Under the pieces are notes generated by a model. It worked only from the letters and a program-made list of their open reading frames with translations. It did not search any database and was not told the DNA's origin. From contig JAHDLA010000003.1 of the NCBI GenBank assembly GCA_018436705.1, forward strand, positions 62,001 through 126,000: DNA of 64,000 nucleotides. The letters are read 5' to 3'. The position numbers were made by a program, and so were the translations under genes. The stretch comes from Sedimentibacter sp. (lineage in GTDB: Bacteria > Bacillota > Clostridia > Tissierellales > Sedimentibacteraceae). This document shows, piece after piece, positions 26,068-35,469 of this stretch. The stretch's first letter is position 1. The number at the start of each line of letters is the position of its first letter.

Positions 26068-27273
26068 TTATTCATATCTTAACGCATCAATAGGGTCGGA
26101 TTTTGCTGCCTTTCTGGCAGGATAATATCCGAAAAAGACACCAATTATCATAGAAAAAGCTACGGCTACCACTATTGATACAGGGTTTACAACAATAGGA
26201 AGTGAAATTATTTTTCCGCCAAGCATAACAAGACCTATGCCCAACAAAGTTCCAACAATTCCTCCCAGTGCCGACAATGTAGCAGACTCAATCAAAAACT
26301 GAAACAAAACATCTTTTGTTCTTGCTCCCAGTGCCTTCTTTATACCTATCTCCCTTGTTCTTTCTGTTACCGAAACAAGCATTATGTTCATTATGCCTAT
26401 GCCTCCAACCAATAAGGATATAGCCGCTATGGCAGCAACAGCTATGGACATGCCGCCTAATATTCCATCAACCGTCTGCTGATCTTCCTCCACTGTATAA
26501 AACCTGTAATTTTCAGGCAACCTGTTTTTAAGCCCCGCTATATAGGACAGTATCTCGTTCCCTGTTAGGCTCACGGGATATTTTTCTCCGATGAAGACAT
26601 CCAACCCGTAAAAAGAATAGCTATCAGGAAAAGCCATGGTATAAGGTATATAGCTGTCCTCATAGGTTTTCTGTCCCTGCAGCATTGATAGAACAGGTGA
26701 TTCCTCATTCTTGTATACACCTACTACAAGCAAATCTTCCAAATTATTTTCTATCTCAACCCTTATTGTCTGTCCCGTTACATTTTCTTTATTGAACAGC
26801 CTCATCGCTGCACTTTGCTCCAAGACAACCACCTTGCTTTTTCTGTCCACATCACTCTTGTTTATCATTCTTCCGTACAGCATTTTAATCTGCTGTACAT
26901 CGCTTAAATTATAATCAACACATTCCATACTAAGTTTAATTATATTTTTATTGTAAGTAACATCGCTTCTTATTGATTCCGAAGGACACAGGTATGCGAT
27001 TTTATCTCCAAATCTTTCTTTAAGGAGATCCATATCATCCCTTTTAAAAAAATCTGTAGAACGGTAATCCTCTATGTTAGTATATATGTATGCACGATTT
27101 TTACCTATATCCTTGTATATATCATCCATAACGCCCTTCATGCTGTCACCAATTGCCACTATTGCAATTACAGAACTAATACCGATTATTATTCCAAGCA
27201 TTGTAAGAAGGGATCTCATTTTATTGGATATTATGGACTGAATAGCTATTTTTACATTTTCCAGCCAAATCAT
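26068..27273 (-). CDS. MacB/FtsX-type ABC exporter permease
   Basis: 401 residues from the ATG at 27273 (AAGGAGG 7 nt upstream). One N-terminal helix (SLLTMLGIIIGISSVIAIVAIG, about residues 20-41), a roughly 230-residue extracytoplasmic MacB_PCD domain, and three C-terminal helices of the FtsX family (VGGIGIMNIMLVSVTERTREIGIKKALGA motif begins about residue 291). Overlaps the ATPase stop codon (ATGA). With the HlyD-type adaptor and LolD-type ATPase it forms a tripartite-like exporter for peptides or drugs. Confidence 0.92.
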   Translation of the reverse strand: MIWLENVKIAIQSIISNKMRSLLTMLGIIIGISSVIAIVAIGDSMKGVMDDIYKDIGKNRAYIYTNIEDYRSTDFFKRDDMDLLKERFGDKIAYLCPSESIRSDVTYNKNIIKLSMECVDYNLSDVQQIKMLYGRMINKSDVDRKSKVVVLEQSAAMRLFNKENVTGQTIRVEIENNLEDLLVVGVYKNEESPVLSMLQGQKTYEDSYIPYTMAFPDSYSFYGLDVFIGEKYPVSLTGNEILSYIAGLKNRLPENYRFYTVEEDQQTVDGILGGMSIAVAAIAAISLLVGGIGIMNIMLVSVTERTREIGIKKALGARTKDVLFQFLIESATLSALGGIVGTLLGIGLVMLGGKIISLPIVVNPVSIVVAVAFSMIIGVFFGYYPARKAAKSDPIDALRYE

Positions 27274-27965
27274 CTTACAGCCTCCTTCTTTCGGTCTTCG
27301 ATAATGCATCCATCTCTGAAAACTATTATCCTGTTCGCAAATTCCGCTATATCCGGCTCATGCGTTACCAAAATTACACTGCTTCCTTCTTTATTCAGTG
27401 TCTTAAATATCCCCATTATTTCTTCCGAAGCCTGTGTATCAAGATTTCCTGTGGGCTCGTCGGCAAGAATAATGGGCGGATTATTTGAAAGAGCTCTGGC
27501 TATCGCAACCCTTTGCTTCTGACCACCTGACAATTCGTTGGGCAGATGGTTTACCCTTTCAGCCAGCCCTACTTTCTCCAGAAGTTCCATAGCTCTTTTT
27601 TTCCTGTAAGAAGCTTTTGTCTTGGCATATACCATAGGAAGCTCCACATTTTTAAGAACACTGGTTCTAGGTATGAGATTAAATGCCTGAAAAACAAATC
27701 CTATTTTTTTGTTCCTAATAAACGAAAGTTCGTCCTGAGTCTGGTCCTTGATATTAATCCCTTCAAGCAGATATTCTCCTGACGATGGCCTGTCCAGACA
27801 TCCTAATATATTCATAAAAGTTGATTTTCCCGAACCTGAATGTCCCATTATCGCTATAAATTCACCATGAGTGATTTCCAGGCTTACGTCTTTAAGAGCA
27901 TGAACTTCAACTGAACCATTTTTGTATGTTTTATTTAAATTACTAATAGATATCATATTGCTCAT
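27270..27965 (-). CDS. LolD/MacB-type ABC exporter ATPase
   Basis: 231 residues. Walker A GHSGSGKST (about residue 39), Q-loop GFVFQAFNLIPRTSV, signature [15 protein letters not shown], Walker B IILADEPTGNLD and H-loop LVTHEPDIA are those of the MacB/LolD/FtsE group, which drives mechanotransmission rather than substrate passage. It starts 12 bp after the adaptor gene. Confidence 0.94.
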   Translation of the reverse strand: MSNMISISNLNKTYKNGSVEVHALKDVSLEITHGEFIAIMGHSGSGKSTFMNILGCLDRPSSGEYLLEGINIKDQTQDELSFIRNKKIGFVFQAFNLIPRTSVLKNVELPMVYAKTKASYRKKRAMELLEKVGLAERVNHLPNELSGGQKQRVAIARALSNNPPIILADEPTGNLDTQASEEIMGIFKTLNKEGSSVILVTHEPDIAEFANRIIVFRDGCIIEDRKKEAVR

Positions 27966-27977
27966 ATTGCGCCTACT

Positions 27978-29210
27978 TTATTCTTGATTTTCATTAATTG
28001 TAACAATCATACCATCCGTAAAACTTGCATCCGGATTAACAATAACCTTCATACCGGCATTAAGCTCACTGCTTATTATTTCTGTTTCAAGATCAGTTAC
28101 AAGCCCTGTATCAACAAGCACGGAGTTTATTGAGCCGTCATCCTGCTGTACAAACACTTTATTTTGATTGTTTTCATCTGTAATGATTGCTCCTGAAGGA
28201 ACCGCAAAAACATTCTCTGCCTTGTCAACTTTGATTTTTGCCGTAGCAATAACTCCAGCCATTAAATTTTCAGGCCTTTTGGTTACATCAATAACTACAG
28301 GTATAACTCTTTCCATTGTATTGTTATCTTTTTGTTCAGCTGTAGGAGAAATTCTGGAAACAATTCCTTCCGCTGTGTCAGATCCCATAACATCCGAATG
28401 TATAACAACCTCCTGACCTGTCTTTATCTTCCCTATATCATACTCACTGACAGACACTTTCATCTGAAGCTTGTCGAGATTTTCAACAACAAACATCGCT
28501 TTTTCGTCTTCGGTATCCTTGGCATACCTTCCCAGATTTACATTAACTCTTGTTACTGTACCATCTATAGGACTTTTAACATATATTTTTTCAAGATCCT
28601 CTTTTTTCTTTTCCAATTCCTGCTTTTGAATTTCTATTCGCATAAGCTCGGCAGATGATGCAACTACTTTTCCGTTTGTTATATTAAAGCTTTCCAGATT
28701 TTTTCTCGCTTCTTTCAAACTCATTTCTACTTTGTCAAATGCCTCCTGAGTTATTATTTCATTTATAAGAAGCTCTTTGTTCTGCTCATAATTTCCTTCA
28801 AGATCCTTAACCGAAAGAATCGCATTGTCATATTCTATCTGCTTAGCATTAAGCTTTTCGTCAAGTTCAAGGGTAGACAGTTCTATCTGATTCTCTTCAG
28901 AAGCTATTTGTTTTTCCAGCTCCTCGCTGTCAAGCACCGCCAATACCTGATCTTTTTTAACTATGTCTCCTTCCTTGACACGTATATCAATAATCTCATA
29001 GTTCAATGGAGACACCACATCTGCCTTTGCAATTCCCTCCAGTGGAGCTTTTACAGATATTATCTGCTCAATAGTCTTTGTATCTAGAATTTCAGCATTA
29101 GCGTAAACTTCCGCTGTGCCTTTATCCTTGTTTAAGGCAGTAAAAACAGCCAAGGCTGCTATAATAATAAGTGCTGCAATTAATACTTTTTTTCTTTTAA
29201 ATACTTTCAT
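27978..29210 (-). CDS. HlyD/MacA-type efflux adaptor protein
   Basis: 410 residues from the ATG at 29210 (GGAGAG 4 nt upstream). N-terminal membrane anchor (about 8-24), a lipoyl-like half motif (RVKEGDIVKKDQVLAVLDSEELEKQI), a coiled-coil hairpin (about 90-200), the second half motif (KSPIDGTVTRVNVNLGRYA) and beta-barrel and membrane-proximal domains (to about 400). First gene of the exporter operon adaptor-ATPase-permease; the export substrate is not deducible. Confidence 0.9.
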   Translation of the reverse strand: MKVFKRKKVLIAALIIIAALAVFTALNKDKGTAEVYANAEILDTKTIEQIISVKAPLEGIAKADVVSPLNYEIIDIRVKEGDIVKKDQVLAVLDSEELEKQIASEENQIELSTLELDEKLNAKQIEYDNAILSVKDLEGNYEQNKELLINEIITQEAFDKVEMSLKEARKNLESFNITNGKVVASSAELMRIEIQKQELEKKKEDLEKIYVKSPIDGTVTRVNVNLGRYAKDTEDEKAMFVVENLDKLQMKVSVSEYDIGKIKTGQEVVIHSDVMGSDTAEGIVSRISPTAEQKDNNTMERVIPVVIDVTKRPENLMAGVIATAKIKVDKAENVFAVPSGAIITDENNQNKVFVQQDDGSINSVLVDTGLVTDLETEIISSELNAGMKVIVNPDASFTDGMIVTINENQE

Positions 29211-29292
29211 TTTACTCTCCAAATATTAAATTTCTAAACTCTGTTTCATAAATAATATTAGCCAAATCGGCCAGTATTAACCATAGAATTAT

Positions 29293-29332
29293 CTTACATT
29301 ATTAAAATTAACCTTACATTAATGCAAGGTTA
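29293..29332. promoter_or_regulatory. Palindromic operator-like region ahead of the exporter operon
   Basis: A 24-bp near-perfect palindrome (29309-29332; arms TAACCTT and AAGGTTA, centre CATTAATG, one mismatched pair). CTTACATTA also recurs with 21-bp phasing (29293-29301, 29314-29322). ACCTT/AAGGT arms about 20 bp across resemble MerR-family operators. A T-run on the plus side means a terminator reading cannot be excluded. Confidence 0.45.
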
Positions 29333-29377
29333 GTTTTTTCTAAATATATCTCCTGATTTTCTTAAGTGTTCAGGTTA

Positions 29378-29806
29378 CTACCGCAATGTATTTTTCAATT
29401 GCGTTTTTATTTGATATCTTGCACCATTAAGCTCCTTATAAAGCATTTGTCTTGAATAATTTTTGTCTGAAATTTCATCTATTTCAAATCCAAGAATATC
29501 CCTCCACACTATTGATATTCTCATTATTGGTTCAAGAGACATCAACGTGTATTGAAACGGCTCATCATATAATTCCAGCCTTGAGGGATATTTAAAAACC
29601 TTATCGTCATTAATGTATTCTAAAGCAAACAGCTTAATAACTTCACCGGCAGTTTTTTTGAAAAGCTGCGGCTGCACTTTCTCTGATAACTCCCCTAAAA
29701 AAACATTGCCTATTGCATTATGAGATATGTCTGACGCCTGTTTTTCATCTCCTGTAAGGCGAAAAGCCACAGTATAAATTTTCTTAAAATAATCATTGAC
29801 ATTCAA
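29378..29806 (-). CDS. Small degenerate ECF-sigma-like protein
   Basis: 142 residues from a TTG at 29806, chosen because GGAGG lies 7 nt upstream; the frame extends to an ATG at 29848 lacking a ribosome site. Residues 5-35 look like sigma region 2 (YFKKIYTVAFRLTGDEKQASDISHNAI) and the C-terminus like region 4 (VWRDILGFEIDEISD then GARYQIKTQLKN), but the -10-recognition helix and the usual VKSRL-type motif are poorly conserved. It may be a divergent regulator rather than a working sigma factor. It lies 168 bp before the exporter adaptor gene on the same strand. Confidence 0.6.
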   Translation of the reverse strand: MNVNDYFKKIYTVAFRLTGDEKQASDISHNAIGNVFLGELSEKVQPQLFKKTAGEVIKLFALEYINDDKVFKYPSRLELYDEPFQYTLMSLEPIMRISIVWRDILGFEIDEISDKNYSRQMLYKELNGARYQIKTQLKNTLR

Positions 29807-29909
29807 TGCAAATCCTCCATTGTTATTTAATGATAATTCTGAGAACATTCTATCACAAAAACATAAAGTGCGACGCTAATTGTAATAATTAACAGGAATT
29901 ATGTAATAA

Positions 29910-31211
29910 TTAAATTTTCTTTACTTCCTGCAAGCAATTATATATTAACACATCAACAAAAAACATATTGCCGTTGTGATGTATCTCCATGGCACCGTTA
30001 TATTTTTCCAGCGACTTCATTACACTCTTAATTCCCATTCCGTGATTTTGCTTATCACATTTTGTTGTAGCCAGCACGCCATCATCATAATGAAGGATTC
30101 CCGCAAACGAATTGGAAATGCTTATATATAATACATTCCTGTCAAGCTCCAGCATTATTTTGATTATTTTTTCATCGCATTTGCAAACTGCTTCTACTGC
30201 GTTATCAAGGAGGTTCCCAAGTACTACGCTTAAATCAAATGGCAAGATGTTGAGTCTCTCCGGAACATTAATGCTTATATCCGTATTTATACCAAGAGAT
30301 TTTGCATTATGGAGCTTGTAATTAAGAATACTGTCAATCTCAAAATTCCCGGATTTGGAATACTCATTCGTTATATCTGTGAACTTAAAAACACTGTTCA
30401 GATAATCCAGAGCCTTCTCGCTTTCATTATTTTCAATAAGTGTCTTTATTGAAAGCATATGATTTTTCATATCATGGCTGAACACTCTCAAATTTTCTTT
30501 TGATTGATTAATTATCTCAAGCTGCTCTAGATATGCATAATTTTGCTGTTGAAGCAGAGCATTCTCCATTTTTTCATCATAAGATTTTATTAAAAAGTCA
30601 TACAAGTAAAATATAAATAAATTTATTATAAAAAGTATAACCACACTTGTAATTATTCCGGTTAGGTTATTAGGATTGGCTTTCATAACCATCATCAATG
30701 CCAGAATCAATGTACCGGCAGGTATTATAAATATTGAAAGCCAATGAAAAATCGAAACCTTAACATCATTTTTAATCCTCTTAAAGTTTGACAAAAGAAG
30801 CATAATGTTGTATGTAATTATTTTTATTGTTATTAGCGCAGCCATTAATTTGAGATCAGAATCCTTTGATATAATCGTTATGTCATAATATTGCATGGGC
30901 AATACAACGGACAACTCTATAATTGCAAGTATCAAATAAATTGATACCGATACTGTAATTCTTTTTCTCAATGCAGCTTCATAGTTAAAAGTGATTAAAA
31001 AAAACATAATTAAGTTTGCATATACATTAAGCGTAGGATTATTAAACGCAATGAACAATAATCCTATAGTAAAAAAATAGAGTAAGTAGGATACCGCTTC
31101 TACCTTCTTATCTGTTTCAGCCACATCAAAAAAAATGCGCATAAATCTATAAATTATATATGTACCGAACGCATTTGTTATAAGGTATACTGAAGCAACA
31201 TTATTTGTCAT
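29910..31211 (-). CDS. AgrC-like sensor histidine kinase (GHKL)
   Basis: 433 residues. About six N-terminal membrane helices (to about residue 210) are followed by a coiled linker, a phospho-acceptor segment FSHDMKNHML (about 251) and a GHKL ATPase domain (VVLGNLLDNAVEAV N-box about 328; NHGMGIKSV G-box). This is the HPK10/AgrC-type architecture that senses peptides. Paired with the LytTR regulator gene, overlapping by 11 nt. No agrB/agrD pheromone genes are nearby. Confidence 0.9.
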   Translation of the reverse strand: MTNNVASVYLITNAFGTYIIYRFMRIFFDVAETDKKVEAVSYLLYFFTIGLLFIAFNNPTLNVYANLIMFFLITFNYEAALRKRITVSVSIYLILAIIELSVVLPMQYYDITIISKDSDLKLMAALITIKIITYNIMLLLSNFKRIKNDVKVSIFHWLSIFIIPAGTLILALMMVMKANPNNLTGIITSVVILFIINLFIFYLYDFLIKSYDEKMENALLQQQNYAYLEQLEIINQSKENLRVFSHDMKNHMLSIKTLIENNESEKALDYLNSVFKFTDITNEYSKSGNFEIDSILNYKLHNAKSLGINTDISINVPERLNILPFDLSVVLGNLLDNAVEAVCKCDEKIIKIMLELDRNVLYISISNSFAGILHYDDGVLATTKCDKQNHGMGIKSVMKSLEKYNGAMEIHHNGNMFFVDVLIYNCLQEVKKI

Positions 31212-31929
31212 GCCGTTCTCTCAGCTTTCTTTGCATTATTTTTTCTCTGACTGTCTTTCTGTTATTTTGACTTATTGTCAAAATTTCTCCATTAATCATT
31301 TTTACATGCTCGTAGGTGTGTTCAATGCATTTCTTAAAATTTATTAAGTATGATTTATGTATCAGAATGAAATCATTATTCTTAATCTGCTCCTCAACTT
31401 CTGAAAGTTTACCGTAAAAGCTGCTGACTTCGCCGCCTTGAATGATATTGACCTTGCGGCCCCTGCTTTCAAAATACAAAATATCATTTATATTTACGTT
31501 GGTTGTAACATTTCCGTTTTTATACTCAAAAAATTTATTCTCTTTATTCAGAAGCTTAACCGCTTTCAGCAGAACTTCTTTGATTTTTTCCATGCTGACA
31601 GGTTTTATTAAAAAATTAAGCGGTCTTATATCAAACAATTCCATTGCATAACTTTCCTTGCATGATATGTATACAATCTGAGTAAGCTCATCACCCAATT
31701 CATCCCTTATCTTCCTTCCTACCTCAACTCCACTGATTTTGCAGAGCTCAATATCAAGCAATATTATATCATACCTGCTTTTATTGTTAAGTGACTTGCA
31801 CAGCTCTTCCCCGGAATAATATACATCCGTCTCAATTTCCTGGTTTATGCAGTTTTCTATTTCCAGCAGCATGTCTTCCAACTGCCGACATATAATTTTT
31901 TCGTCATCACAAATTGCAATTCGTAACAT
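31201..31929 (-). CDS. AgrA-like LytTR-family response regulator
   Basis: 242 residues. Receiver domain (1-125; acidic pair CDDE at 7-10, phospho-Asp in IILLDIELCK, Lys in FLIKPV) and a LytTR DNA-binding domain (about 140-235; YFESRGRKVNII, FILIHKSYLINFK). Controls genes with the AgrC-like kinase, whose gene overlaps its 3' end. Start ATG at 31929 after GCGGTGGAGAA. Confidence 0.92.
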   Translation of the reverse strand: MLRIAICDDEKIICRQLEDMLLEIENCINQEIETDVYYSGEELCKSLNNKSRYDIILLDIELCKISGVEVGRKIRDELGDELTQIVYISCKESYAMELFDIRPLNFLIKPVSMEKIKEVLLKAVKLLNKENKFFEYKNGNVTTNVNINDILYFESRGRKVNIIQGGEVSSFYGKLSEVEEQIKNNDFILIHKSYLINFKKCIEHTYEHVKMINGEILTISQNNRKTVREKIMQRKLRERHDK

Positions 31930-32077
31930 TTCTCCACCGCTTTATCTAATGTTTCAAAATTTGTTCATATCTGCATAAGCTGCAGGCTTACGTCCCCACG
32001 CAAAGCAAATGAGATTATATTTCATCTGTTTTATTTATTGTATCATATTAAGTATTTAGAAGCATTTTTATAATTTA

Positions 32078-32863
32078 TCACTTGTTGTTATTTTTCAAAT
32101 ATCTTTTCTTGTACTTTATCAAACAATACCCACTGATTTTAATAATTATCGAATAATTATATATGCTGCCAACCACGCCTACAACCGGTATGCCCTGTAT
32201 AAATTTAGCTGTAAGCATAGAATCTGATAAAATCTTTGATGTATTTAGTATTTCTTTGTTCAAATCGTATTTAAACATAATATGATTATCTATTTTTTCC
32301 GATATTAAATCCGCTCTTCGGTTGTATTTGCTCTGTCTTTCTCCATTTGTGAGTGAAGCATTTATTATATTAAGAATATATATTTTTTCTTCTTCAAGTT
32401 CATAAAGAAACCCATAGCTTAATGATATCTCATAAACGGTTTTTAGTATCATTGCCGAAAAAAGAGGGATATCAGGTATTCCCATGCCTAATAATCCCAA
32501 GCCCGCGCCCTCCAGAGTTGAAATAGATGCATTTAACATAGTACTTTTTTTGGAATACCCGTCAATTCTCCTGATACTTCTGCCATTTGAATTTTTTTTA
32601 AGGTTGTAGTCATAAATATTGTGATTGTATTGTATTTTATTTTTATTGTACAGTTTTTCAATGTACTTTGTTCCATTTTTGAAAATAAGCTTAAAAGACT
32701 TATAAAATGCCACATTCAATGTATTTTTTAAAGAATTTGGTATTTTTGACTCAACTTTGTTAACTATGGGTTCTATTTTTTCTCCCATAATTCCCTGTTT
32801 TTTATTCAGAATTTTTAATTCTTTTTTTTCAAGCTTTCTTAAATGTTTTTTTATAATATCCAT
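32078..32863 (-). CDS. EcsC-family protein
   Basis: 261 residues from the ATG at 32863 (TAGGAG 7 nt upstream). The C-terminal two-thirds matches the EcsC family, with the glycine-rich amphipathic segment EGAGLGLLGMGIPDIPLF (begins about residue 117) and MILKTVYEISLSYGF following. The N-terminus is Lys-rich. EcsC is associated with the Ecs ABC system in Bacillus, but the biochemical role is unknown and no ecsAB is nearby. It starts 10 bp after the MFS gene and so is co-transcribed with it. Confidence 0.82.
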   Translation of the reverse strand: MDIIKKHLRKLEKKELKILNKKQGIMGEKIEPIVNKVESKIPNSLKNTLNVAFYKSFKLIFKNGTKYIEKLYNKNKIQYNHNIYDYNLKKNSNGRSIRRIDGYSKKSTMLNASISTLEGAGLGLLGMGIPDIPLFSAMILKTVYEISLSYGFLYELEEEKIYILNIINASLTNGERQSKYNRRADLISEKIDNHIMFKYDLNKEILNTSKILSDSMLTAKFIQGIPVVGVVGSIYNYSIIIKISGYCLIKYKKRYLKNNNK

Positions 32864-32873
32864 AAATATTCTC

Positions 32874-34106
32874 CTACTGCGCAAGTTTATCAGTCGGTAC
32901 CTGTTTCCCAGCTTCAATCAAAATTTTATTTTTCCCAAAGAAAAGTGATATTGCAATAATTATCCCACCTGTTATCAAAAGAATAATTTCTATTTGTACA
33001 TAATCCGAAACAGGACCAAAAACAAGCATTCCAAAAGGCATCATTATACTTGATATCATTCCGAGAATGCTGAATACTCTGCCCATAAAATTTGCTTCGA
33101 CCCTTTCCTGAAGCAACACTATGGCAGGAGTATTAAGTATTGGCATAGCTACTCCGAACAGACCCATAATAGAAATATATACCCAGAAATATGGTACAAT
33201 GCCTAGTAATACTGTACACACACCTATAACAATACAGGCTGCTGCCATTGTGTGTATTCTGTTTTTGAATCCCTCCCAATATGCCATCAGAGCACCTCCA
33301 ATTACCATGCCTGCCGAAAATACAACCTCAAGAGTTGTAAGGCGCCATACATCATTTCCAAAGCTTCTTGCGACCTGCAATGGTGTCAGAAATGCCGGAG
33401 GAGCGAGCAATACATAAAACACAGCTAAAAAAGAAAAATATATCTTCAAAAATTGATGCTCGCTAATATATTTTATTCCTTCTTTCATATCTTTAAAATA
33501 GTTTAATTTATGTTCTTCCAATGCCTTTGCATGTGGAGCAGCATGAAGAAAAAAAACTAATATTGATATTGCTGCTGCAGCAGTTATAACATCAACTAAA
33601 AATATGATTTTTATACCTATCAAACTTAACAATGCTCCGCTTGCCATTGGAGAAAACAGCGTAGCCATAGCCTGCAAACTTCCGTTAGTAGCATTGACCT
33701 TAGTGAGCTTATCTTCGGGAACAAGCTGAGGAATAAATGCGTTAACAGCAGGAGTCTGTACTCCTGAACCGAAGGCTCTTATGACTGATGCAGCAAATAG
33801 CAGCCATATGGACTCATATCCCATGTAAAACAAAATTGCAAGAATGAGTGTCGCCAACGCTATAAATGAATCTGCAATAATAATTAACTTTTTTCTGTCG
33901 TAACGGTCTGCCCAAACCCCTGCAAATGGGGATAATACAAAAATAGGAAGAAATCCGCATAAAATTGATATTGTCATCATAACTCCTGAACGAGTTTCAA
34001 GAGTTATGTACCACATTATTGCATATTGAACCAACGAAGTCCCGAACAATGATATAGTTTGGCTCAGTAAAAACAAAACAATATTTTTTTTCCAATCTTC
34101 ATTCAT
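32874..34106 (-). CDS. MFS efflux transporter (Mef/DHA3-like)
   Basis: 410 residues, 12 membrane helices. MFS motif A between helices 2 and 3 (GVWADRYDRKKLIII, about residue 65) and the N-terminal pattern SQTISLFGTSLVQYAIMWY are typical of the DHA3 group containing macrolide exporter Mef(A). Drug or metabolite/proton antiport is likely; the substrate is not known. Lies between the VOC-domain gene and the EcsC gene, as a possible three-gene operon. Confidence 0.9.
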   Translation of the reverse strand: MNEDWKKNIVLFLLSQTISLFGTSLVQYAIMWYITLETRSGVMMTISILCGFLPIFVLSPFAGVWADRYDRKKLIIIADSFIALATLILAILFYMGYESIWLLFAASVIRAFGSGVQTPAVNAFIPQLVPEDKLTKVNATNGSLQAMATLFSPMASGALLSLIGIKIIFLVDVITAAAAISILVFFLHAAPHAKALEEHKLNYFKDMKEGIKYISEHQFLKIYFSFLAVFYVLLAPPAFLTPLQVARSFGNDVWRLTTLEVVFSAGMVIGGALMAYWEGFKNRIHTMAAACIVIGVCTVLLGIVPYFWVYISIMGLFGVAMPILNTPAIVLLQERVEANFMGRVFSILGMISSIMMPFGMLVFGPVSDYVQIEIILLITGGIIIAISLFFGKNKILIEAGKQVPTDKLAQ

Positions 34107-34172
34107 ATATTAAATCTCCAGCTTCATATCGCCTTTTATTAATGCTGCATTTCAGTTTTATATTTGCTGATT

Positions 34173-34538
34173 TCAGTCAAGCTGTTCTGCAAACTGTATC
34201 TTTACTCCGTTAGGGTCCTGGATGATAAAGTATCTTATATGCGGATTCGGCTGAACCGGACCTGTTTTTATTTCAATTCCTCTTTTATTTACAGACTGAA
34301 CTGCCTTATCAAGTGAATCAACCTTAAAGCCAAGAGTAACCGCATTTCCTGGATTTATATTCTTTATTTTTTCATTGCAAATTAACTCTATCTTTGTCTC
34401 ACCTTCGCCTAAAAAACAAATTTCCATTCCAGGTGCTCCGCTGAATCTTCTTTCTAATTTCAACTCTAAAAATTCCTGGTAAAATTTCAAGCTTTCTTCC
34501 ATATTATTCACCAAAATTGTTGTCCATAAAAATTTCAT
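34173..34538 (-). CDS. VOC-family (glyoxalase/dioxygenase-like) protein
   Basis: 121 residues of the vicinal-oxygen-chelate fold: two beta-alpha-beta-beta-beta modules (WTTILVNNMEESLKFYQEFL, then TLGFKVDSLDKAVQSVNKRG and a final FFIQDPNGVKIQFAEQ-like strand, here YFIIQDPNGVKIQFAE). The terminal Glu of the usual metal set is present (FAE). Substrate unknown; next to an MFS exporter, a resistance or detoxification role is possible. Start ATG at 34538 with GGAGGTAAGT. Confidence 0.85.
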   Translation of the reverse strand: MKFLWTTILVNNMEESLKFYQEFLELKLERRFSGAPGMEICFLGEGETKIELICNEKIKNINPGNAVTLGFKVDSLDKAVQSVNKRGIEIKTGPVQPNPHIRYFIIQDPNGVKIQFAEQLD

Positions 34539-34766
34539 ACTTACCTCCGATTATGTATCTTTACTACAATATAATATATTTATTTGCCATATGCAATAAT
34601 TTTAACAATTAATAAATTGTTCACCATTAATATTTGGTTAATTTCTCATTAGAATATGTTTCATTTAACAAAATTTTCACCATTAACACGTCATATTTGC
34701 TATAATAGGTACAGCTGACTGCCTTCTGTCATATAATAAATAATATATTGCAGAAAGGAGCTTTTC
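34539..34766. other. Divergent promoter region of VOC and SIMPL genes
   Basis: About 230 bp, AT-rich. A direct repeat of TTCACCATTAA (34620-34630 and 34676-34686) and a TATAAT box (34701-34706) face the SIMPL gene. No ORF or stable RNA structure was seen. Confidence 0.4.
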
Positions 34767-35399
34767 ATGTCTAAATATTATAACGACAATTTACATAACA
34801 GGACGATGACAATGACTGGTCAGGGCCAGATCTCAGCAATTCCTAATTTAGCCGTACTGCGTCTTGGCGTACAGACAACAGGAGAAAATTTGGTCAATAT
34901 TCAATCCGATAACGCTCAAAAAACTCAATCAATCATTGATATTCTTCAAAGGATGGGTGTTTCTGACATTAAAACGTATCAGTACACAATAGACAAGATA
35001 TACGACTATGAAGACGGAAGACGCATAGACAAAGGATATTCTGTAAAAAATATACTGGAAATAAGAACGTCAAATATGGACAGAGTAGGTTCCATAATAG
35101 ATGCCTCTGTAAATGCCGGAGCTAACATAATCGACCTGATTTCATTTGAGGTCTCAAACAAAGAATATTATTACCAGCAAGCGCTTAACATGGCCGTGAT
35201 GAATGCTATTCAGAAAGCAAAATCAATTTCTCAGAATTTAGGAATTTCTGCCAACCCTGTTCCAATGAGAATAGTTGAAAGCGGCACACTTCCTATACAA
35301 CAACCATATTACAGGCAGGAGCAACTTGCATCATCTACACCGGTTATGCCAGGAAATATTAAAATCGAAGCTTTTGTAACCGTAGATTTTACATTTTAA
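34767..35399 (+). CDS. SIMPL-domain protein (DUF541)
   Basis: 210 residues forming one SIMPL domain (about 12-208): TMTGQGQISAIPNLAVLRLGV at the start, YQYTIDKIYDYEDGRRIDKGYSVKN in the centre and a C-terminal VTVDFTF strand. No signal peptide, so it is cytoplasmic here, unlike many secreted homologues. Similar proteins form large rings and have been linked to stress defence; the role is unknown. Monocistronic, with AGAAAGGAGCTTTTC upstream and a TATAAT box near 34701. Confidence 0.85.
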   Translation: MSKYYNDNLHNRTMTMTGQGQISAIPNLAVLRLGVQTTGENLVNIQSDNAQKTQSIIDILQRMGVSDIKTYQYTIDKIYDYEDGRRIDKGYSVKNILEIRTSNMDRVGSIIDASVNAGANIIDLISFEVSNKEYYYQQALNMAVMNAIQKAKSISQNLGISANPVPMRIVESGTLPIQQPYYRQEQLASSTPVMPGNIKIEAFVTVDFTF

Positions 35400-35432
35400 C
35401 TTCGGAGTGTTTTTTCTAACATACTAATTATG

Positions 35433-35455
35433 GGCCTGTCGTAAAAAGGCAGGCC
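35433..35455. terminator. Possible terminator between SIMPL and AI-2E-family genes
   Basis: GGCCTG (35433-35438) and CAGGCC (35450-35455) form a GC-rich stem between two convergent genes. The U-tracts are weak, so termination is plausible rather than certain. Confidence 0.45.
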
Positions 35456-35469
35456 GCATACTTTATTTT

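Noticed and set aside
25842..26093. 83-codon plus-strand frame between the amino acid ABC and exporter operons
   Set aside because: No ribosome site, hydrophobic composition typical of AT-rich noise, runs into the exporter gene on the other strand.
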